Positions 8,713 through 17,099 of a stretch of 64,000 nucleotides of DNA are shown here, piece by piece (the stretch's first letter is position 1; each line of letters opens with the position of its first letter). Where the stretch lies: the NCBI RefSeq assembly GCF_051967035.1, contig NZ_JBQCKK010000018.1, positions 9,807-73,806 of the forward strand. The letters run 5' to 3'. The stretch comes from Brevibacillus sp051967035 (GTDB lineage: Bacteria; Bacillota; Bacilli; Brevibacillales; Brevibacillaceae). Made by a program: the position numbers and the translations under genes. The notes under the pieces were generated by a model, which made no database searches, was not told where the DNA came from, and was given only the letters and a program-made list of their open reading frames with translations.

Positions 8713-9432
8713 CTAGCTCTGATTCGTAACGGTCGCTTCCGCTGTCTGCTCCAGCTGCTTTTTATATTGCAGGCACGCCTGGCATCTTCTGCTTTTTCTG
8801 CCAAAAGCGGTATAGTATTTGAGCTTTTTGCAGGAGCGGCATGTCACGTACAGCGAGCTGGACAAATTGTAGTTTTGCTCGGGGGTGTTTTGCGTGAGGG
8901 GAACCGCTTTGTTGAATTTGATGAACAAGTGCGCGGTATGGATAGCATCGACCAAGGCCGAGTGCAATCTTCCTTCCTGCACGATGCCGGCTGCATCGAT
9001 CGCGTCTTTCAGGCTCATCTGCTTGCGGTCGGCGAGCAGCATGCTGATCGCGGGCTGGATATCGTTGTAGTTGCGCAGCCAGTTGAAGTCGAGTCCGAAG
9101 CGGGCGCAATGCTCGATCATCAGCCGCTTGTCGTCCTGGCCCCACGAGCACAAATAGTAGTCCGAGTCCGTGCCGATCCAGTCCAGAAAGTCGGCGAAGG
9201 CTTTGCGGAACGGAATAAACGTCGGCATGTTTTCTTTGTCGAGACCGATGAACTTGCGGGTACGCTCCGAGATTCTGCGCTCGATGGCCGGAAAAGTGTA
9301 ACGCTGGAAGGTGTCCACCTCCACGCCGTTTTCTCCGATGACTACTTTTGCCGCACCCATTTCGATGATTTCCGGAATCTTGTCCCGTTGATGGGTGAGT
9401 GTCGTTTCCAGGTCATATACAATGATTTGCAA
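8713..9432 (-). CDS. DEDDh 3'-5' exonuclease with C-terminal zinc knuckle (KapD-like)
   Basis: 239 residues. Exonuclease fold of the RNase T/DNA polymerase epsilon family: DLE at 7-9, second-motif Asp at 100/101, and His157 with Asp162 in HSALVDAIH, so all catalytic residues are present. The N-terminal 175 residues match the KapD/ERI-1-like group that trims RNA or DNA 3' ends. The last 45 residues carry CRSC (198-201) and CQAC (217-220), a four-cysteine zinc site, an uncommon addition that may bind nucleic acid. Single gene; biological substrate unknown. Confidence 0.82.
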   Translation of the reverse strand: MQIIVYDLETTLTHQRDKIPEIIEMGAAKVVIGENGVEVDTFQRYTFPAIERRISERTRKFIGLDKENMPTFIPFRKAFADFLDWIGTDSDYYLCSWGQDDKRLMIEHCARFGLDFNWLRNYNDIQPAISMLLADRKQMSLKDAIDAAGIVQEGRLHSALVDAIHTAHLFIKFNKAVPLTQNTPEQNYNLSSSLYVTCRSCKKLKYYTAFGRKSRRCQACLQYKKQLEQTAEATVTNQS

Positions 9433-9546
9433 GCGGGATCACATCCTGATTGTATTCGTTCTCATTATGAACGGTTGCGGGGATGATTGCAAAAGCAACA
9501 GGCAAACGCTTTCCTTATTTAATGGATAATTGTATAGGAGCCGGGC

Positions 9547-9587
9547 CAAAAAACAAAGCAAAAAATGGCTGCCAGACATGGCAGCCA
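9547..9587 (-). terminator. Terminator of the TPR-protein gene
   Basis: Minus strand: 9-bp stem TGGCTGCCA/TGGCAGCCA (9587-9566), 4-nt loop, followed by TTTTTTGCTTTGTTTTTT. A good intrinsic terminator just past the stop at 9620. Confidence 0.85.
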
Positions 9588-9619
9588 CGAAAAGTATCGA
9601 TTGGATTCCTTTCCGGATT

Positions 9620-10294
9620 TCAAAACGTCTTCCGCAGCCAGGCGAGCAGCGCCCAGCGTCTTTCTGTCCGGCGCTTGTAGGCGGGCAGTCCCCGGTAGAC
9701 TTCCGTCGCTTCCAGAAAAGACGCCTTGGCCTTTTCTTTTTGCTGCAATTCGTCGTACACAACGCCCAGCTTGAAGTACGCCTCGCACGACGACATGTTG
9801 ATCTGCGCCAGCGCTTCCAGGTATTCGAGCGCTTTTTCCCGCTGCTGGCGCTTCGCGTACTCCTCGCCGACAATCAGGTACGGCTCGCCGTATCGGACGC
9901 GCGGATTGAGCTTCAATGCCTGCGCGATCAGCTCCAGCCCTTCTTCCATCCGCCCTGTTTTCAGCAAGCAGATACCTTTGTCGCACAAATATTCAGGAGA
10001 GTCCTGCATCGCGGACGCAATCCCCTCCAAGTAAGACAGCGCTTCCGGATACTGCCGCTTTTCCATGTGCAAGCGGGCCGCCTCCAGCTTGGCAGGCGTG
10101 TCATGCGGATTCAGCCTCAGCTGCGTGCGCAAAGCCGCCAGTCGTCTCCAGCGGCGATACGGCTTCGTGATATCAGGCAGCAGGCGAACAAAACGGCGAT
10201 CCAGAACATACAGGACCAGCAAAATGAGCAGCATCGCGACAAGCGGATTTCCGGTCAGCCACCATAAGAATGAAAATAAAAACAGTTTCCCCAA
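9620..10294 (-). CDS. Membrane-anchored tetratricopeptide-repeat protein
   Basis: 224 residues. A hydrophobic N-terminus (about 3-33) anchors the protein; the basic segment RRFVRLLPDITKPYRRWRR follows, then three to four TPR units (about 65-205; e.g. KLEAARLHMEKRQYPEALSY, AYFKLGVVYDELQQKEKAKA). Such proteins scaffold other membrane or cell-envelope proteins; no partner is evident. The TTG start at 10294 is supported by GAGGGG 7 nt upstream. Transcribed alone, with its own terminator downstream and divergent from pbuE. Confidence 0.75.
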   Translation of the reverse strand: MGKLFLFSFLWWLTGNPLVAMLLILLVLYVLDRRFVRLLPDITKPYRRWRRLAALRTQLRLNPHDTPAKLEAARLHMEKRQYPEALSYLEGIASAMQDSPEYLCDKGICLLKTGRMEEGLELIAQALKLNPRVRYGEPYLIVGEEYAKRQQREKALEYLEALAQINMSSCEAYFKLGVVYDELQQKEKAKASFLEATEVYRGLPAYKRRTERRWALLAWLRKTF

Positions 10295-10383
10295 CGTTTT
10301 CCCCTCGATCCTCTTTATTTCCCTCTTTTTTCACTATAAAAGCATGCTGCAATAATTGTCAAATATTGTTATTCGATTAAAAA

Positions 10384-10442
10384 GGTTACTACGATAGTGG
10401 TTGTCATCAGTTTCCGTATAGGTTACTATAATCGTAGTAACC
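10384..10442. promoter_or_regulatory. pbuE-deoD promoter with GGTTACT-N8-AGTAACC operator
   Basis: GGTTACT (10421-10427), 8 nt, AGTAACC (10436-10442) form a palindrome that overlaps the -10 hexamer TATAAT (10427-10432), as expected for a repressor site. A further upstream half-site GGTTACTACGAT (10384-10395) is the exact reverse complement of 10431-10442. A possible -35 is TTGTCA (10401-10406). The same 22-bp arrangement occurs at 18665-18686 between trmB and nupC. No purine riboswitch is visible here, although that is how pbuE is controlled in B. subtilis. Confidence 0.65.
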
Positions 10443-10483
10443 AAAAACCCGATCATGGGAACAAAGGAGGTTTGCCCGCCACC

Positions 10484-11653
10484 GTGAACATGCAAATTTA
10501 CATCCTCGCCATCGCTGCCTTTGTGGTAGGAACGGTCGAGTTGATTATCGGCGGCATTTTGGACATCATCGCGGGGGATTTGCAAGTCTCCATCAGCACC
10601 GCAGGCTGGCTGATTACGATGTTTTCCGTTGTATTTGCGTTTTCTGCTCCCCTTTTGCTGACGATAACGGCAAAAGCAGAGCGAAAAACGTTGTATGTGG
10701 GGGCGCTGGCCGTTTTTCTGGTCGGCAACGTGGTTTCCTGGCTCAGTCCTCATTATTCGATCCTGATGCTTGGGCGAATTCTTTCCGCAGCAAGTGGTTC
10801 CCTGATTATCGTGCTGTCTATCACCATCGCTTCCTCGATCGTCAAGGAGGCATATCGGGCGAGAGCGATCGGGGTCATTTTCATGGGCGTGAGCGGTTCG
10901 CTCGTGCTGGGCGTTCCGCTTGGCCTTGTCATCGGCAATTCCTATGGCTGGCGCGCGCCGTTTCTGCTCATTTCGCTTTTGACGCTCGTCGCCATGATCG
11001 GCATTTTCGCCTTTTTGCCGAAAATCCCGGCAAGGCCGACGATTCCGCTCAGAGAGCAGCTTTTGACGCTGAAAAAACCGAAGATCATCAGTGCGCAGCT
11101 GACTTCCGTGTTCATGCTGACCGGGCATTTGACGCTGTACGCCTACTTCACTCCGTTTTTGAAAACGGCGCTCCAGTTGTCTTCCGGCTGGGTCAGCATC
11201 GTCTACTTTCTTTTCGGCATCTCGGCCGTACTCGGCGGAGGGGTTGGCGGCTGGGCGGCGGACAAGCTCGGCTCGACGAAAAGTATCTTGGTCATTATCG
11301 CCTCGTTTGCCGTCGTGATGTTCCTCATTCCGGCGGTGACGTTCTCGCTGTATTTGTTCCTTGTCGTGATGATTGTCTGGAGCATGCTCAGCTGGGCGAT
11401 TACGCCAGCGCAGCAAAACTACTTGATCGAGTCGGCTCCCGAGTCGTACGAGATTCAGCAGGGCTTGAACACGTCCGCGCTGCACATCGGAATTGCGCTC
11501 GGCTCGGCCGTCGGCGGCTTTGTCATTGAACATCACTCCGTCGTGGACACGGCTTGGGTAGGCGGCATCTTCGTGCTTCTGGCCTTTGTCTGCGCTGTCT
11601 TTTCCATTACGCGACCTGCTTCTGCCAAGCTGGGTCCGTCCATTACCATCTAA
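10484..11653 (+). CDS. pbuE: Purine base/nucleoside efflux pump, MFS (PbuE type)
   Basis: 389 residues, 12 membrane helices, DHA1 major facilitator family. Many stretches agree with my memory of B. subtilis PbuE, the hypoxanthine/purine efflux pump: VGTVELIIGGIL near the N-terminus, EYRARAIG-like YRARAIGVIFMG, FGISAVLGGG, and the late SWAITPAQQNYLIE...QQGLNTSALHIGIALGSA. GTG 10484 is taken as start (AGGAGG 13 nt upstream; ATG 10490 is also possible). deoD follows directly, placing nucleoside cleavage next to export of the bases or nucleosides formed. Promoter carries the operator described at 10384-10442. Confidence 0.82.
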   Translation: MNMQIYILAIAAFVVGTVELIIGGILDIIAGDLQVSISTAGWLITMFSVVFAFSAPLLLTITAKAERKTLYVGALAVFLVGNVVSWLSPHYSILMLGRILSAASGSLIIVLSITIASSIVKEAYRARAIGVIFMGVSGSLVLGVPLGLVIGNSYGWRAPFLLISLLTLVAMIGIFAFLPKIPARPTIPLREQLLTLKKPKIISAQLTSVFMLTGHLTLYAYFTPFLKTALQLSSGWVSIVYFLFGISAVLGGGVGGWAADKLGSTKSILVIIASFAVVMFLIPAVTFSLYLFLVVMIVWSMLSWAITPAQQNYLIESAPESYEIQQGLNTSALHIGIALGSAVGGFVIEHHSVVDTAWVGGIFVLLAFVCAVFSITRPASAKLGPSITI

Positions 11654-11699
11654 GGAGGGGAATGCCGTCGCGCCGGTGCGTTCGCCCGATGCGCGACGG
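11652..11699 (+). promoter_or_regulatory. Hairpin between Shine-Dalgarno and start codon of deoD
   Basis: AAGGAGGGG (11652-11660) is about 45 nt from the expected deoD start. Between them CCGTCGCGC (11665-11673) pairs perfectly with GCGCGACGG (11691-11699), 9 bp with a 17-nt loop. Folding this stem would bring the ribosome site within about 10-13 nt of the ATGATG at 11704-11709. An alternative reading is initiation at ATG 11662, only 3 nt from AGGAGG, adding 15 residues absent from other DeoD proteins. Confidence 0.6.
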
Positions 11700-11706
11700 C
11701 CTAATG

Positions 11707-12414
11707 ATGAGCACACATATTCAAGCCAAACCAGGTGAAATCGCAGAAAGCATCCTGCTGCCGGGCGATCCGCTGCGGGCCAAGTACATCGCGGAGACGT
11801 TTCTCACAGACGTGACCTGCTACAATCAGGTGCGCGGCATGCTCGGCTTCACCGGCACCTATCAAGGCAAACGCGTGTCGGTGCAAGGAACAGGCATGGG
11901 GATTCCGTCTATCTCGATCTACGTCAACGAGCTGATCCGCGACTACGGCGTGAAAAATTTGATCCGCGTCGGAACGTGCGGCGGCATTCAGAAAGACGTG
12001 CACGTGCGCGACGTCATTCTCGCCATGACGGCATGCACAGACTCGAACATGAACCGGCTGACGTTCCCCGGCTTCGACTACGCGCCGTGCGCCCATTTCG
12101 AGCTGCTGCAAAAAGCGCACAGCGCAGGCGTTGCCAAAGGCTTGTCCGTACGAGTCGGAAACGTCCTGACTGCCGATGTGTTTTATCGGGAAAGCATGGA
12201 CCCGGTGAAAAAGCTCGGCGATTACGGGGTACTCGCAGTGGAAATGGAAACGACCGCGCTCTATACGCTTGCCGCCAAATACGGCGTCAACGCCCTGTCG
12301 ATCCTGACGGTCAGCGACCATATTTTCACGGGCGAGGAAACGACAGCCGAAGAGCGGCAAACGACGTTCAACGACATGATTGTCATGGCGCTGGAGGCCA
12401 TTGTCGCCGAATAG
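11707..12414 (+). CDS. deoD: Purine-nucleoside phosphorylase, hexameric DeoD type
   Basis: 235 residues, the usual DeoD length. It splits purine (deoxy)nucleosides with phosphate into base plus (deoxy)ribose 1-phosphate in the cytosol. The N-terminus STHIQAKPGEIAESILLPGDPLRAK (phosphate-binding GDPLRAK) and the PNP/UDP phosphorylase signature GMGIPSISIYVNEL are present, as are the purine-site VEMET and the catalytic Asp in TVSDHI. Start set at ATG 11707 by comparison with other DeoD N-termini (ATG 11704 adds one Met). Second gene after pbuE; its ribosome site is separated by the hairpin described at 11652-11699. Confidence 0.93.
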   Translation: MSTHIQAKPGEIAESILLPGDPLRAKYIAETFLTDVTCYNQVRGMLGFTGTYQGKRVSVQGTGMGIPSISIYVNELIRDYGVKNLIRVGTCGGIQKDVHVRDVILAMTACTDSNMNRLTFPGFDYAPCAHFELLQKAHSAGVAKGLSVRVGNVLTADVFYRESMDPVKKLGDYGVLAVEMETTALYTLAAKYGVNALSILTVSDHIFTGEETTAEERQTTFNDMIVMALEAIVAE

Positions 12415-12522
12415 GCCACCCGGTCAGCCCAAGTAGCCTTGTAGCGATTTTTGGGCTTTCGCACACATAGGCATCTGCATATGGTAAGCAGGGAGAACCA
12501 CACCCGTGAAAGGAGCAGCACG

Positions 12523-13077
12523 ATGTACCCATCGTATTATCCCCATCCCTGCCATCCCGCCGCTATGCCGGTCAACTGGAATCGGTCGTATTGGGAGAAC
12601 TACTGGCTTCCGCCCTACACCTACTGGCATGCAAGCTGGGAGGGCGGCTGGAATCGCGTTGCGTTGAAAGACTACGGCCCTCATCCACTGGCGATCAACA
12701 TTGACGAAGCTGCGAAGCAAAATACAAACTATCGCACCGCCCTGTGGACAGGGAAGCATTTGCAGGTAACGCTGATGAGTATTCCCGTGGGCGGAGACAT
12801 TGGCTTGGAAATCCATCCGGACACCGATCAGTTCCTGCGCATCGAAGAGGGCCACGGGCTCGTGCAAATGGGGCCGAGAAAGGACAGGCTGGACTATCAG
12901 GCCAGACTGAATGGCGACTATGCCGTGATGGTCCCGGCAGGAACGTGGCACAACATCATCAACACCGGAAACGAGCCGTTGAAGTTGTACTCGATTTATG
13001 CACCGCCGCATCATCCGCACGGAACTGTACAGCGAACAAAAGCACAGGCCGCCGCAGAAGAGCGCCATCCCTCCTGA
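12523..13077 (+). CDS. Cupin-domain protein (YrkC-like)
   Basis: 184 residues. A proline/tyrosine/tryptophan-rich N-terminus (about 1-40, PSYYPHPCHPAAMPVNWNRS) resembles spore-coat-like tails, followed by a single cupin barrel with GLEIHPDTDQFLRIEEGHG and VPAGTWHNIINTG, the two metal-binding motifs. The function of this cupin group is unproven; sugar isomerase-like or dioxygenase roles are possible. ATG 12523 has AAGGAG 8 nt upstream. Monocistronic, ended by the hairpin at 13099. The tail composition hints at a spore or cell-surface location, but that is inference. Confidence 0.75.
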   Translation: MYPSYYPHPCHPAAMPVNWNRSYWENYWLPPYTYWHASWEGGWNRVALKDYGPHPLAINIDEAAKQNTNYRTALWTGKHLQVTLMSIPVGGDIGLEIHPDTDQFLRIEEGHGLVQMGPRKDRLDYQARLNGDYAVMVPAGTWHNIINTGNEPLKLYSIYAPPHHPHGTVQRTKAQAAAEERHPS

Positions 13078-13098
13078 ATGCGAATGCGCCCGTACACG

Positions 13099-13136
13099 AA
13101 AAAGCGGCTGCCGAACTTGCAGGCAAGCCGCTTTTT
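13099..13136. terminator. Bidirectional terminator between cupin and CocE-type genes
   Basis: AAAAAGCGGCT (13099-13109) pairs with AGCCGCTTTTT (13126-13136); inner bases GCC/GGC extend the stem. T runs occur on both strands. Confidence 0.85.
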
Positions 13137-13169
13137 CAGAATGGGCAGGTGCGGATGAAAATTCGTCTG

Positions 13170-15326
13170 CTACCTGCTTTTCGGCAACAGAGGCAGGCGA
13201 ATGTGGCTCGGGTGCTGTTCATCGTGGTAAATGCGCTGGCGGGCCACCACCGTCTCGGTTTCCGTCGCCAAATCTGTCCCGGTATTCGGATTCGGGAACG
13301 AAAAGTTCTCGGCCCCGGACGTGACGCAAACCCGGATGCGGTGACCTTTTCGAAAGACGTTGGCGATTTTGCCCATGCGGATTTCGTAGCGCTCAATCTG
13401 TCCTGGCTCAAGCAGCTTCGGCACGGCAAAGGAATGGCGGTAGCGGGCGCAGATGATTCCGTCCGACAGCCGGATCGAGTTGCCCTCTTCATCGACATCG
13501 CTCAGGCGCACCAGCCAGTCGGTATCCCGCGCAGAACTTGCCGCGTACAGGACAGCCGAGATTTCCCCCGCGATCGCGACGTCTTCCTGCAACGGCTCCG
13601 AGGTGTAGACAAGCACGTCCGGGCGCTTTTCGACCTCCCGGTAATTTTCCGGCACGCTGTTTTCGTTTTCGGACAAATCAAGCAAATAAGGGGCGGCGTC
13701 CAGCGGGTCAAACACGTATGTGTCGGCTGGCTCGTTGCCCGGAGTCGCAAGCGTCAACACGCCGTCTCCCGCGCTCGTGTTCGCCTGTCCGTTGCTGCTC
13801 AAATAAAACGGCGTATAGACGGCTTCCTCCGGCGGCCAGGTCGCGGACGTTCTCCACTCGTTTTCGCCGACCATGTAATACTGGACGCGCGGCTCATGCT
13901 CCACGCCGTTTTCGATGCCTTTCAAATAGCGGTCAAACCAGCGCAGCTGCGTCACGTCCAGATCGTAGCGAATGGCGTTGTTGCCGAATGGCACGTGGTG
14001 AATCTCGCGCGTCGTGTTGGCCTTGTGGTACCAGGGCCCGAGAATCATCCGGGTATGTCCGGGCAGATTGCGGGACGCGACCTCCCACGCCTCGCTGGTG
14101 CCCATGCCGTTGTCGTCATACCAGCCGGAGACGAGAAACGCCGGGACCCTCACCTGCTCGGCAAACTGCTTCCAGTCGGAGCGCGCCCAAAACTCGTCGC
14201 CGTCGGGATGCTCCATCCACTTCGTCCAGAACGGGATTTCCTTGCCCAGCACTTTTTGCGGGATGTCCTTGATCGGCCGCACTTTCAGCACGTCGCTCCA
14301 GTCGGAGCGGCTGAGCGCCGCGATATTGCGCCGTTTTTCGGCCATCATGAAAATCCAGGACAGACCTGTCAGAATCGTCCCGCCTTTTCGCGGAATGTCG
14401 ATGTACGGGGTTCCGACGGTCACGTAGCTGAAAATCGCCTTCAAGTGCGGGTTGCCGCTCGCAGCAGCCGCCCATTGGACGTAGCCGACGTATGAGCCGC
14501 CGAGCATCCCGACCGCACCGTCCGACCATGGCTGTCCGGCGATCCAGTTGAGCGTGTCGTCGCCGTCCTCGCGCTCGTGCACGAGCGGAATCCAGTCTCC
14601 CTCGGAATCTTCCCGCCCACGCGTATCCTGGACGACCAGCGCATAGCCGCGCGCGACAAACGGCAGGCGGCGAAACACCCCGTCCATCCGTCCGTAAGGC
14701 GTGCGCAGCAAAATCGTCGGCACGCGTTCGCCTGGCCGGAGTCCGGCTGGCACCCACACCTCTGTCGCCAGTCGGACGCCATCGCGCATGGCGACATCGC
14801 GTCTGCCGAGATGCCGGACGCCGTAGCGCGCCGGGGAAAGCTGCGGGTCGTGCCAGAGCGCAAGCGGAGTCAGATTCTCCCGGCCTTCCTGGACGAGCAC
14901 GACACTGTCCCCTCTGCCTGTCAACACGAACGCGACCACCTCGTTGTCGCAGACGATCAAATCAATCGGCTGCGCGGCCTCGCGCACGGCCCAGACCCAC
15001 GCCTGCTTCTGCTCTCGCCCGACGCCGACCGTCCCTTCGTACCGCTCGTAGCGCTGGTAATGCCCTCCCCCTGGCGGATGCATCACCTCGGCCGCGGACC
15101 AATCGAGCGCATTCCATTCGTCAAGTCTGCGGCCCAGCTCGTGCACGGGCAATTCGTAAACGGCTCTGTCCGACGCAAGCGGTTCGAAGCTTCTCGCCGC
15201 TTTTTCTCCCGTCTCCCAGCCTGTCGGACGATGCCACACCTGTTCGCCTGCAAAGCAAAGGTCTGCGACATGAACGCCCGATTGATAATAGCCAAACATA
15301 GGTCCAGACGGCTGCCTGTTGTCCAT
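13170..15326 (-). CDS. CocE/NonD-family alpha/beta hydrolase with long N-terminal extension
   Basis: 718 residues. The peptidase-S15-type catalytic domain begins near residue 170 (GVRHLGRRDVAMRDGVRLATEVWVP); the nucleophile Ser is at about 278 in GGSYVGY, with the substrate-binding RTPYGRMDG earlier and a C-terminal jelly roll (about 560-718) ending TVYHD-like RIYHDEQHPS. The family hydrolyses X-Pro dipeptides, cocaine or cephalosporin esters, and glutaryl amides. Residues 1-165 are not part of the usual fold and may be an extra substrate-selection domain. Start at 15326 follows GAGGGGATAGCAC. Last gene of the RidA-regulator-dipeptidase operon, 26 nt after the dipeptidase stop. Confidence 0.82.
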   Translation of the reverse strand: MDNRQPSGPMFGYYQSGVHVADLCFAGEQVWHRPTGWETGEKAARSFEPLASDRAVYELPVHELGRRLDEWNALDWSAAEVMHPPGGGHYQRYERYEGTVGVGREQKQAWVWAVREAAQPIDLIVCDNEVVAFVLTGRGDSVVLVQEGRENLTPLALWHDPQLSPARYGVRHLGRRDVAMRDGVRLATEVWVPAGLRPGERVPTILLRTPYGRMDGVFRRLPFVARGYALVVQDTRGREDSEGDWIPLVHEREDGDDTLNWIAGQPWSDGAVGMLGGSYVGYVQWAAAASGNPHLKAIFSYVTVGTPYIDIPRKGGTILTGLSWIFMMAEKRRNIAALSRSDWSDVLKVRPIKDIPQKVLGKEIPFWTKWMEHPDGDEFWARSDWKQFAEQVRVPAFLVSGWYDDNGMGTSEAWEVASRNLPGHTRMILGPWYHKANTTREIHHVPFGNNAIRYDLDVTQLRWFDRYLKGIENGVEHEPRVQYYMVGENEWRTSATWPPEEAVYTPFYLSSNGQANTSAGDGVLTLATPGNEPADTYVFDPLDAAPYLLDLSENENSVPENYREVEKRPDVLVYTSEPLQEDVAIAGEISAVLYAASSARDTDWLVRLSDVDEEGNSIRLSDGIICARYRHSFAVPKLLEPGQIERYEIRMGKIANVFRKGHRIRVCVTSGAENFSFPNPNTGTDLATETETVVARQRIYHDEQHPSHIRLPLLPKSR

Positions 15327-15352
15327 CGTGCTATCCCCTCTTTTTCCGATCG

Positions 15353-16396
15353 TCACTTCCACGTTTCCTCGTAGATGCGCAAATAGTTTTTGCCGAGGAT
15401 GTCCTCGATCTCCCCATCCTTGTATCCCCTCGCCATCAGTTCGTGGGTAATGAGCGGCAGCGAGGCATGGCCTTTGACGACATCGAACGGCATCTCCTTC
15501 GCCTTGGCGAGCTTGTCCAGCGGGATGTATTTGGCCAGGTCGTCGCACAGGTCAAGGCCAAGCCCGATATGCTTGCTGCCGACGAGCTTTTTCATATGGT
15601 CGACATGATCGACCAGTCGCTCGATCGTCGCTTCCGCTCCGCTGCTCGCCGTAAACATGCTGAAGCCATTAAGCCCGACCAGCCCGTCTTTGGCAGCAAT
15701 CGCCTTGATCTGCTCATCCGTCAGGTTGCGCATGGTCGGCACCAGGCTGCGGCAGTTGGAATGCGAGGCGATCACCGGCTTTTGGGCCACCTCCATGACG
15801 TCCCAGAAGCCTTCGTCATTCAGATGGCTGACATCAACTACAATCCCCAGCCGCTCCGCTTCTTCGACCAGCGCTACGCCAAAGTCCGTCAGCCCGCCTT
15901 TTTTCCCTTCGCGCACCGGAGCGAAAAAGCTGCCGTCTCCCGCGTAATTGCGGCGGCTCCACGTCAACCCCAGCATCCGCACGCCCAACTCGTAAAAAAT
16001 CCGCAGCAGGCCGAGATCGTTGTACAGCGGCTCTGCTCCCTCCAACGAGAGGATGAACGAGACTTTGCCTGCCTGTCTGGCTGTGAGCAGGTCGTGTACA
16101 TGTTTGGCGATCACAAACTGGTCGCCGGACTCCGCCGCTTCCGCATGCAGGGCGCTCACCTGGTTCAGCGCCTTGCGCAAGGCCATCTCCGGCACAAACG
16201 CATCTTCGACGAATACAGCGGCCACGACGGAATGCACGCCGCCCTGCCGAAACCGCGGCACATACTCCGTCTCGATCAGCTTCGTCCGTCCGTAGCCGCG
16301 TTGAATCTCCACATCCATCAAAAGGTCAAAATGCCCGTCCAGCACATGGACGCCATCGTGAAAGCGCCGCGCCTGCTCCACAGTCACCTCTGCCAT
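15353..16396 (-). CDS. Membrane-dipeptidase-family (M19) dipeptidase
   Basis: 347 residues. M19 zinc ligands are visible: HFD at 22-24, bridging Glu119 in LSLEGAEPL, His191 in VDVSHLND and His212 in ASHSNCR. The enzyme hydrolyses dipeptides, often with a D-residue or a dehydro-residue at the C-terminal position; no signal peptide is present, so it should be cytosolic. It lies 6 nt downstream of the YheO-type regulator gene and upstream of the CocE-type hydrolase gene, all one direction. This context points to intracellular degradation of modified or D-amino-acid dipeptides (inference). Confidence 0.88.
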   Translation of the reverse strand: MAEVTVEQARRFHDGVHVLDGHFDLLMDVEIQRGYGRTKLIETEYVPRFRQGGVHSVVAAVFVEDAFVPEMALRKALNQVSALHAEAAESGDQFVIAKHVHDLLTARQAGKVSFILSLEGAEPLYNDLGLLRIFYELGVRMLGLTWSRRNYAGDGSFFAPVREGKKGGLTDFGVALVEEAERLGIVVDVSHLNDEGFWDVMEVAQKPVIASHSNCRSLVPTMRNLTDEQIKAIAAKDGLVGLNGFSMFTASSGAEATIERLVDHVDHMKKLVGSKHIGLGLDLCDDLAKYIPLDKLAKAKEMPFDVVKGHASLPLITHELMARGYKDGEIEDILGKNYLRIYEETWK

Positions 16397-16402
16397 GCTC
16401 GC

Positions 16403-17056
16403 TCATCTCCCGTCTTTTTTGTCCAAGTAGTTGTAGATGGTGTATTTCGACACATCCAGCAAATCGGCCACATGCTGGACGGCCCCTTTGATTAAAAACA
16501 GACCGACCTCGTCGAGCAAATGGATAAACTGGATCTTCTCTTCTTTTTGCATCAAAGCGATCGGCTTGCCTGTCTTTTTCAGACAGTCGTCGATCATTTG
16601 CTCCATCAGGCTGGCGACAGTCGGCGCGAACGTTTCTGCCGTCCGCCCTTCCTCCGCCTTGTCGGCAAACGCCATCATTTCGCTCAGGGCCGACTGCGCA
16701 ATCGCGATAGGCGTAAGGTCGATGTTGATGCACAGGCTGCCGATCACCTGTCCGTTTTCGTCCTTGATATAGAGCGAGCTGGACTTGATCTGCTTGCCCT
16801 TGATCGTGTCGTTGCGGTAGTTGAGGTCGTAGTCCTCCTGGTTCGTCTTGGCGGTACGCAGCGCCTGGAGCGCCAGATTGGTAACAGGGGAGCCGACCTG
16901 TCTGCCGCTCACATGGCCGTTGTGGATCGCAATGATCGAGGAGGACACGTCCGTCAGATCGTGCAGCACCACTTCGCAATGCGAGCCAAACGTTTTCGCC
17001 AGCCCCTCCACGACGGGTATGTAGCTGGCGAGAATCGGATGAATCGGTTTGGTCAT
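16403..17056 (-). CDS. YheO-like transcriptional regulator (PAS-type sensor plus C-terminal HTH)
   Basis: 217 residues: an N-terminal PAS-like YheO domain (about 1-120, with HCEVVLHDLTDVSSSIIAIHNGHVSGRQVG and GSLCINIDL) and a C-terminal helix-turn-helix (about 175-213, VQHVADLLDVSKYTIYNYL). Relatives regulate amino-acid catabolism, including D-amino-acid and histidine-derived substrates, and are frequently encoded beside RidA proteins. The ATG at 17056 is chosen; GCGAGGC precedes it. Second gene of the operon, 43 nt after the ridA-like stop; it probably activates its own operon. Confidence 0.85.
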   Translation of the reverse strand: MTKPIHPILASYIPVVEGLAKTFGSHCEVVLHDLTDVSSSIIAIHNGHVSGRQVGSPVTNLALQALRTAKTNQEDYDLNYRNDTIKGKQIKSSSLYIKDENGQVIGSLCINIDLTPIAIAQSALSEMMAFADKAEEGRTAETFAPTVASLMEQMIDDCLKKTGKPIALMQKEEKIQFIHLLDEVGLFLIKGAVQHVADLLDVSKYTIYNYLDKKDGR

Positions 17057-17099
17057 GAAACAAGCCTCGCTTCCCGTTTTTGAATGATGGCAAACGATG

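Noticed and set aside
10295..10483. Adenine (purine) riboswitch before pbuE
   Set aside because: The conserved purine-riboswitch loops (TATA...TCTAC) are absent; a palindromic operator is found instead.
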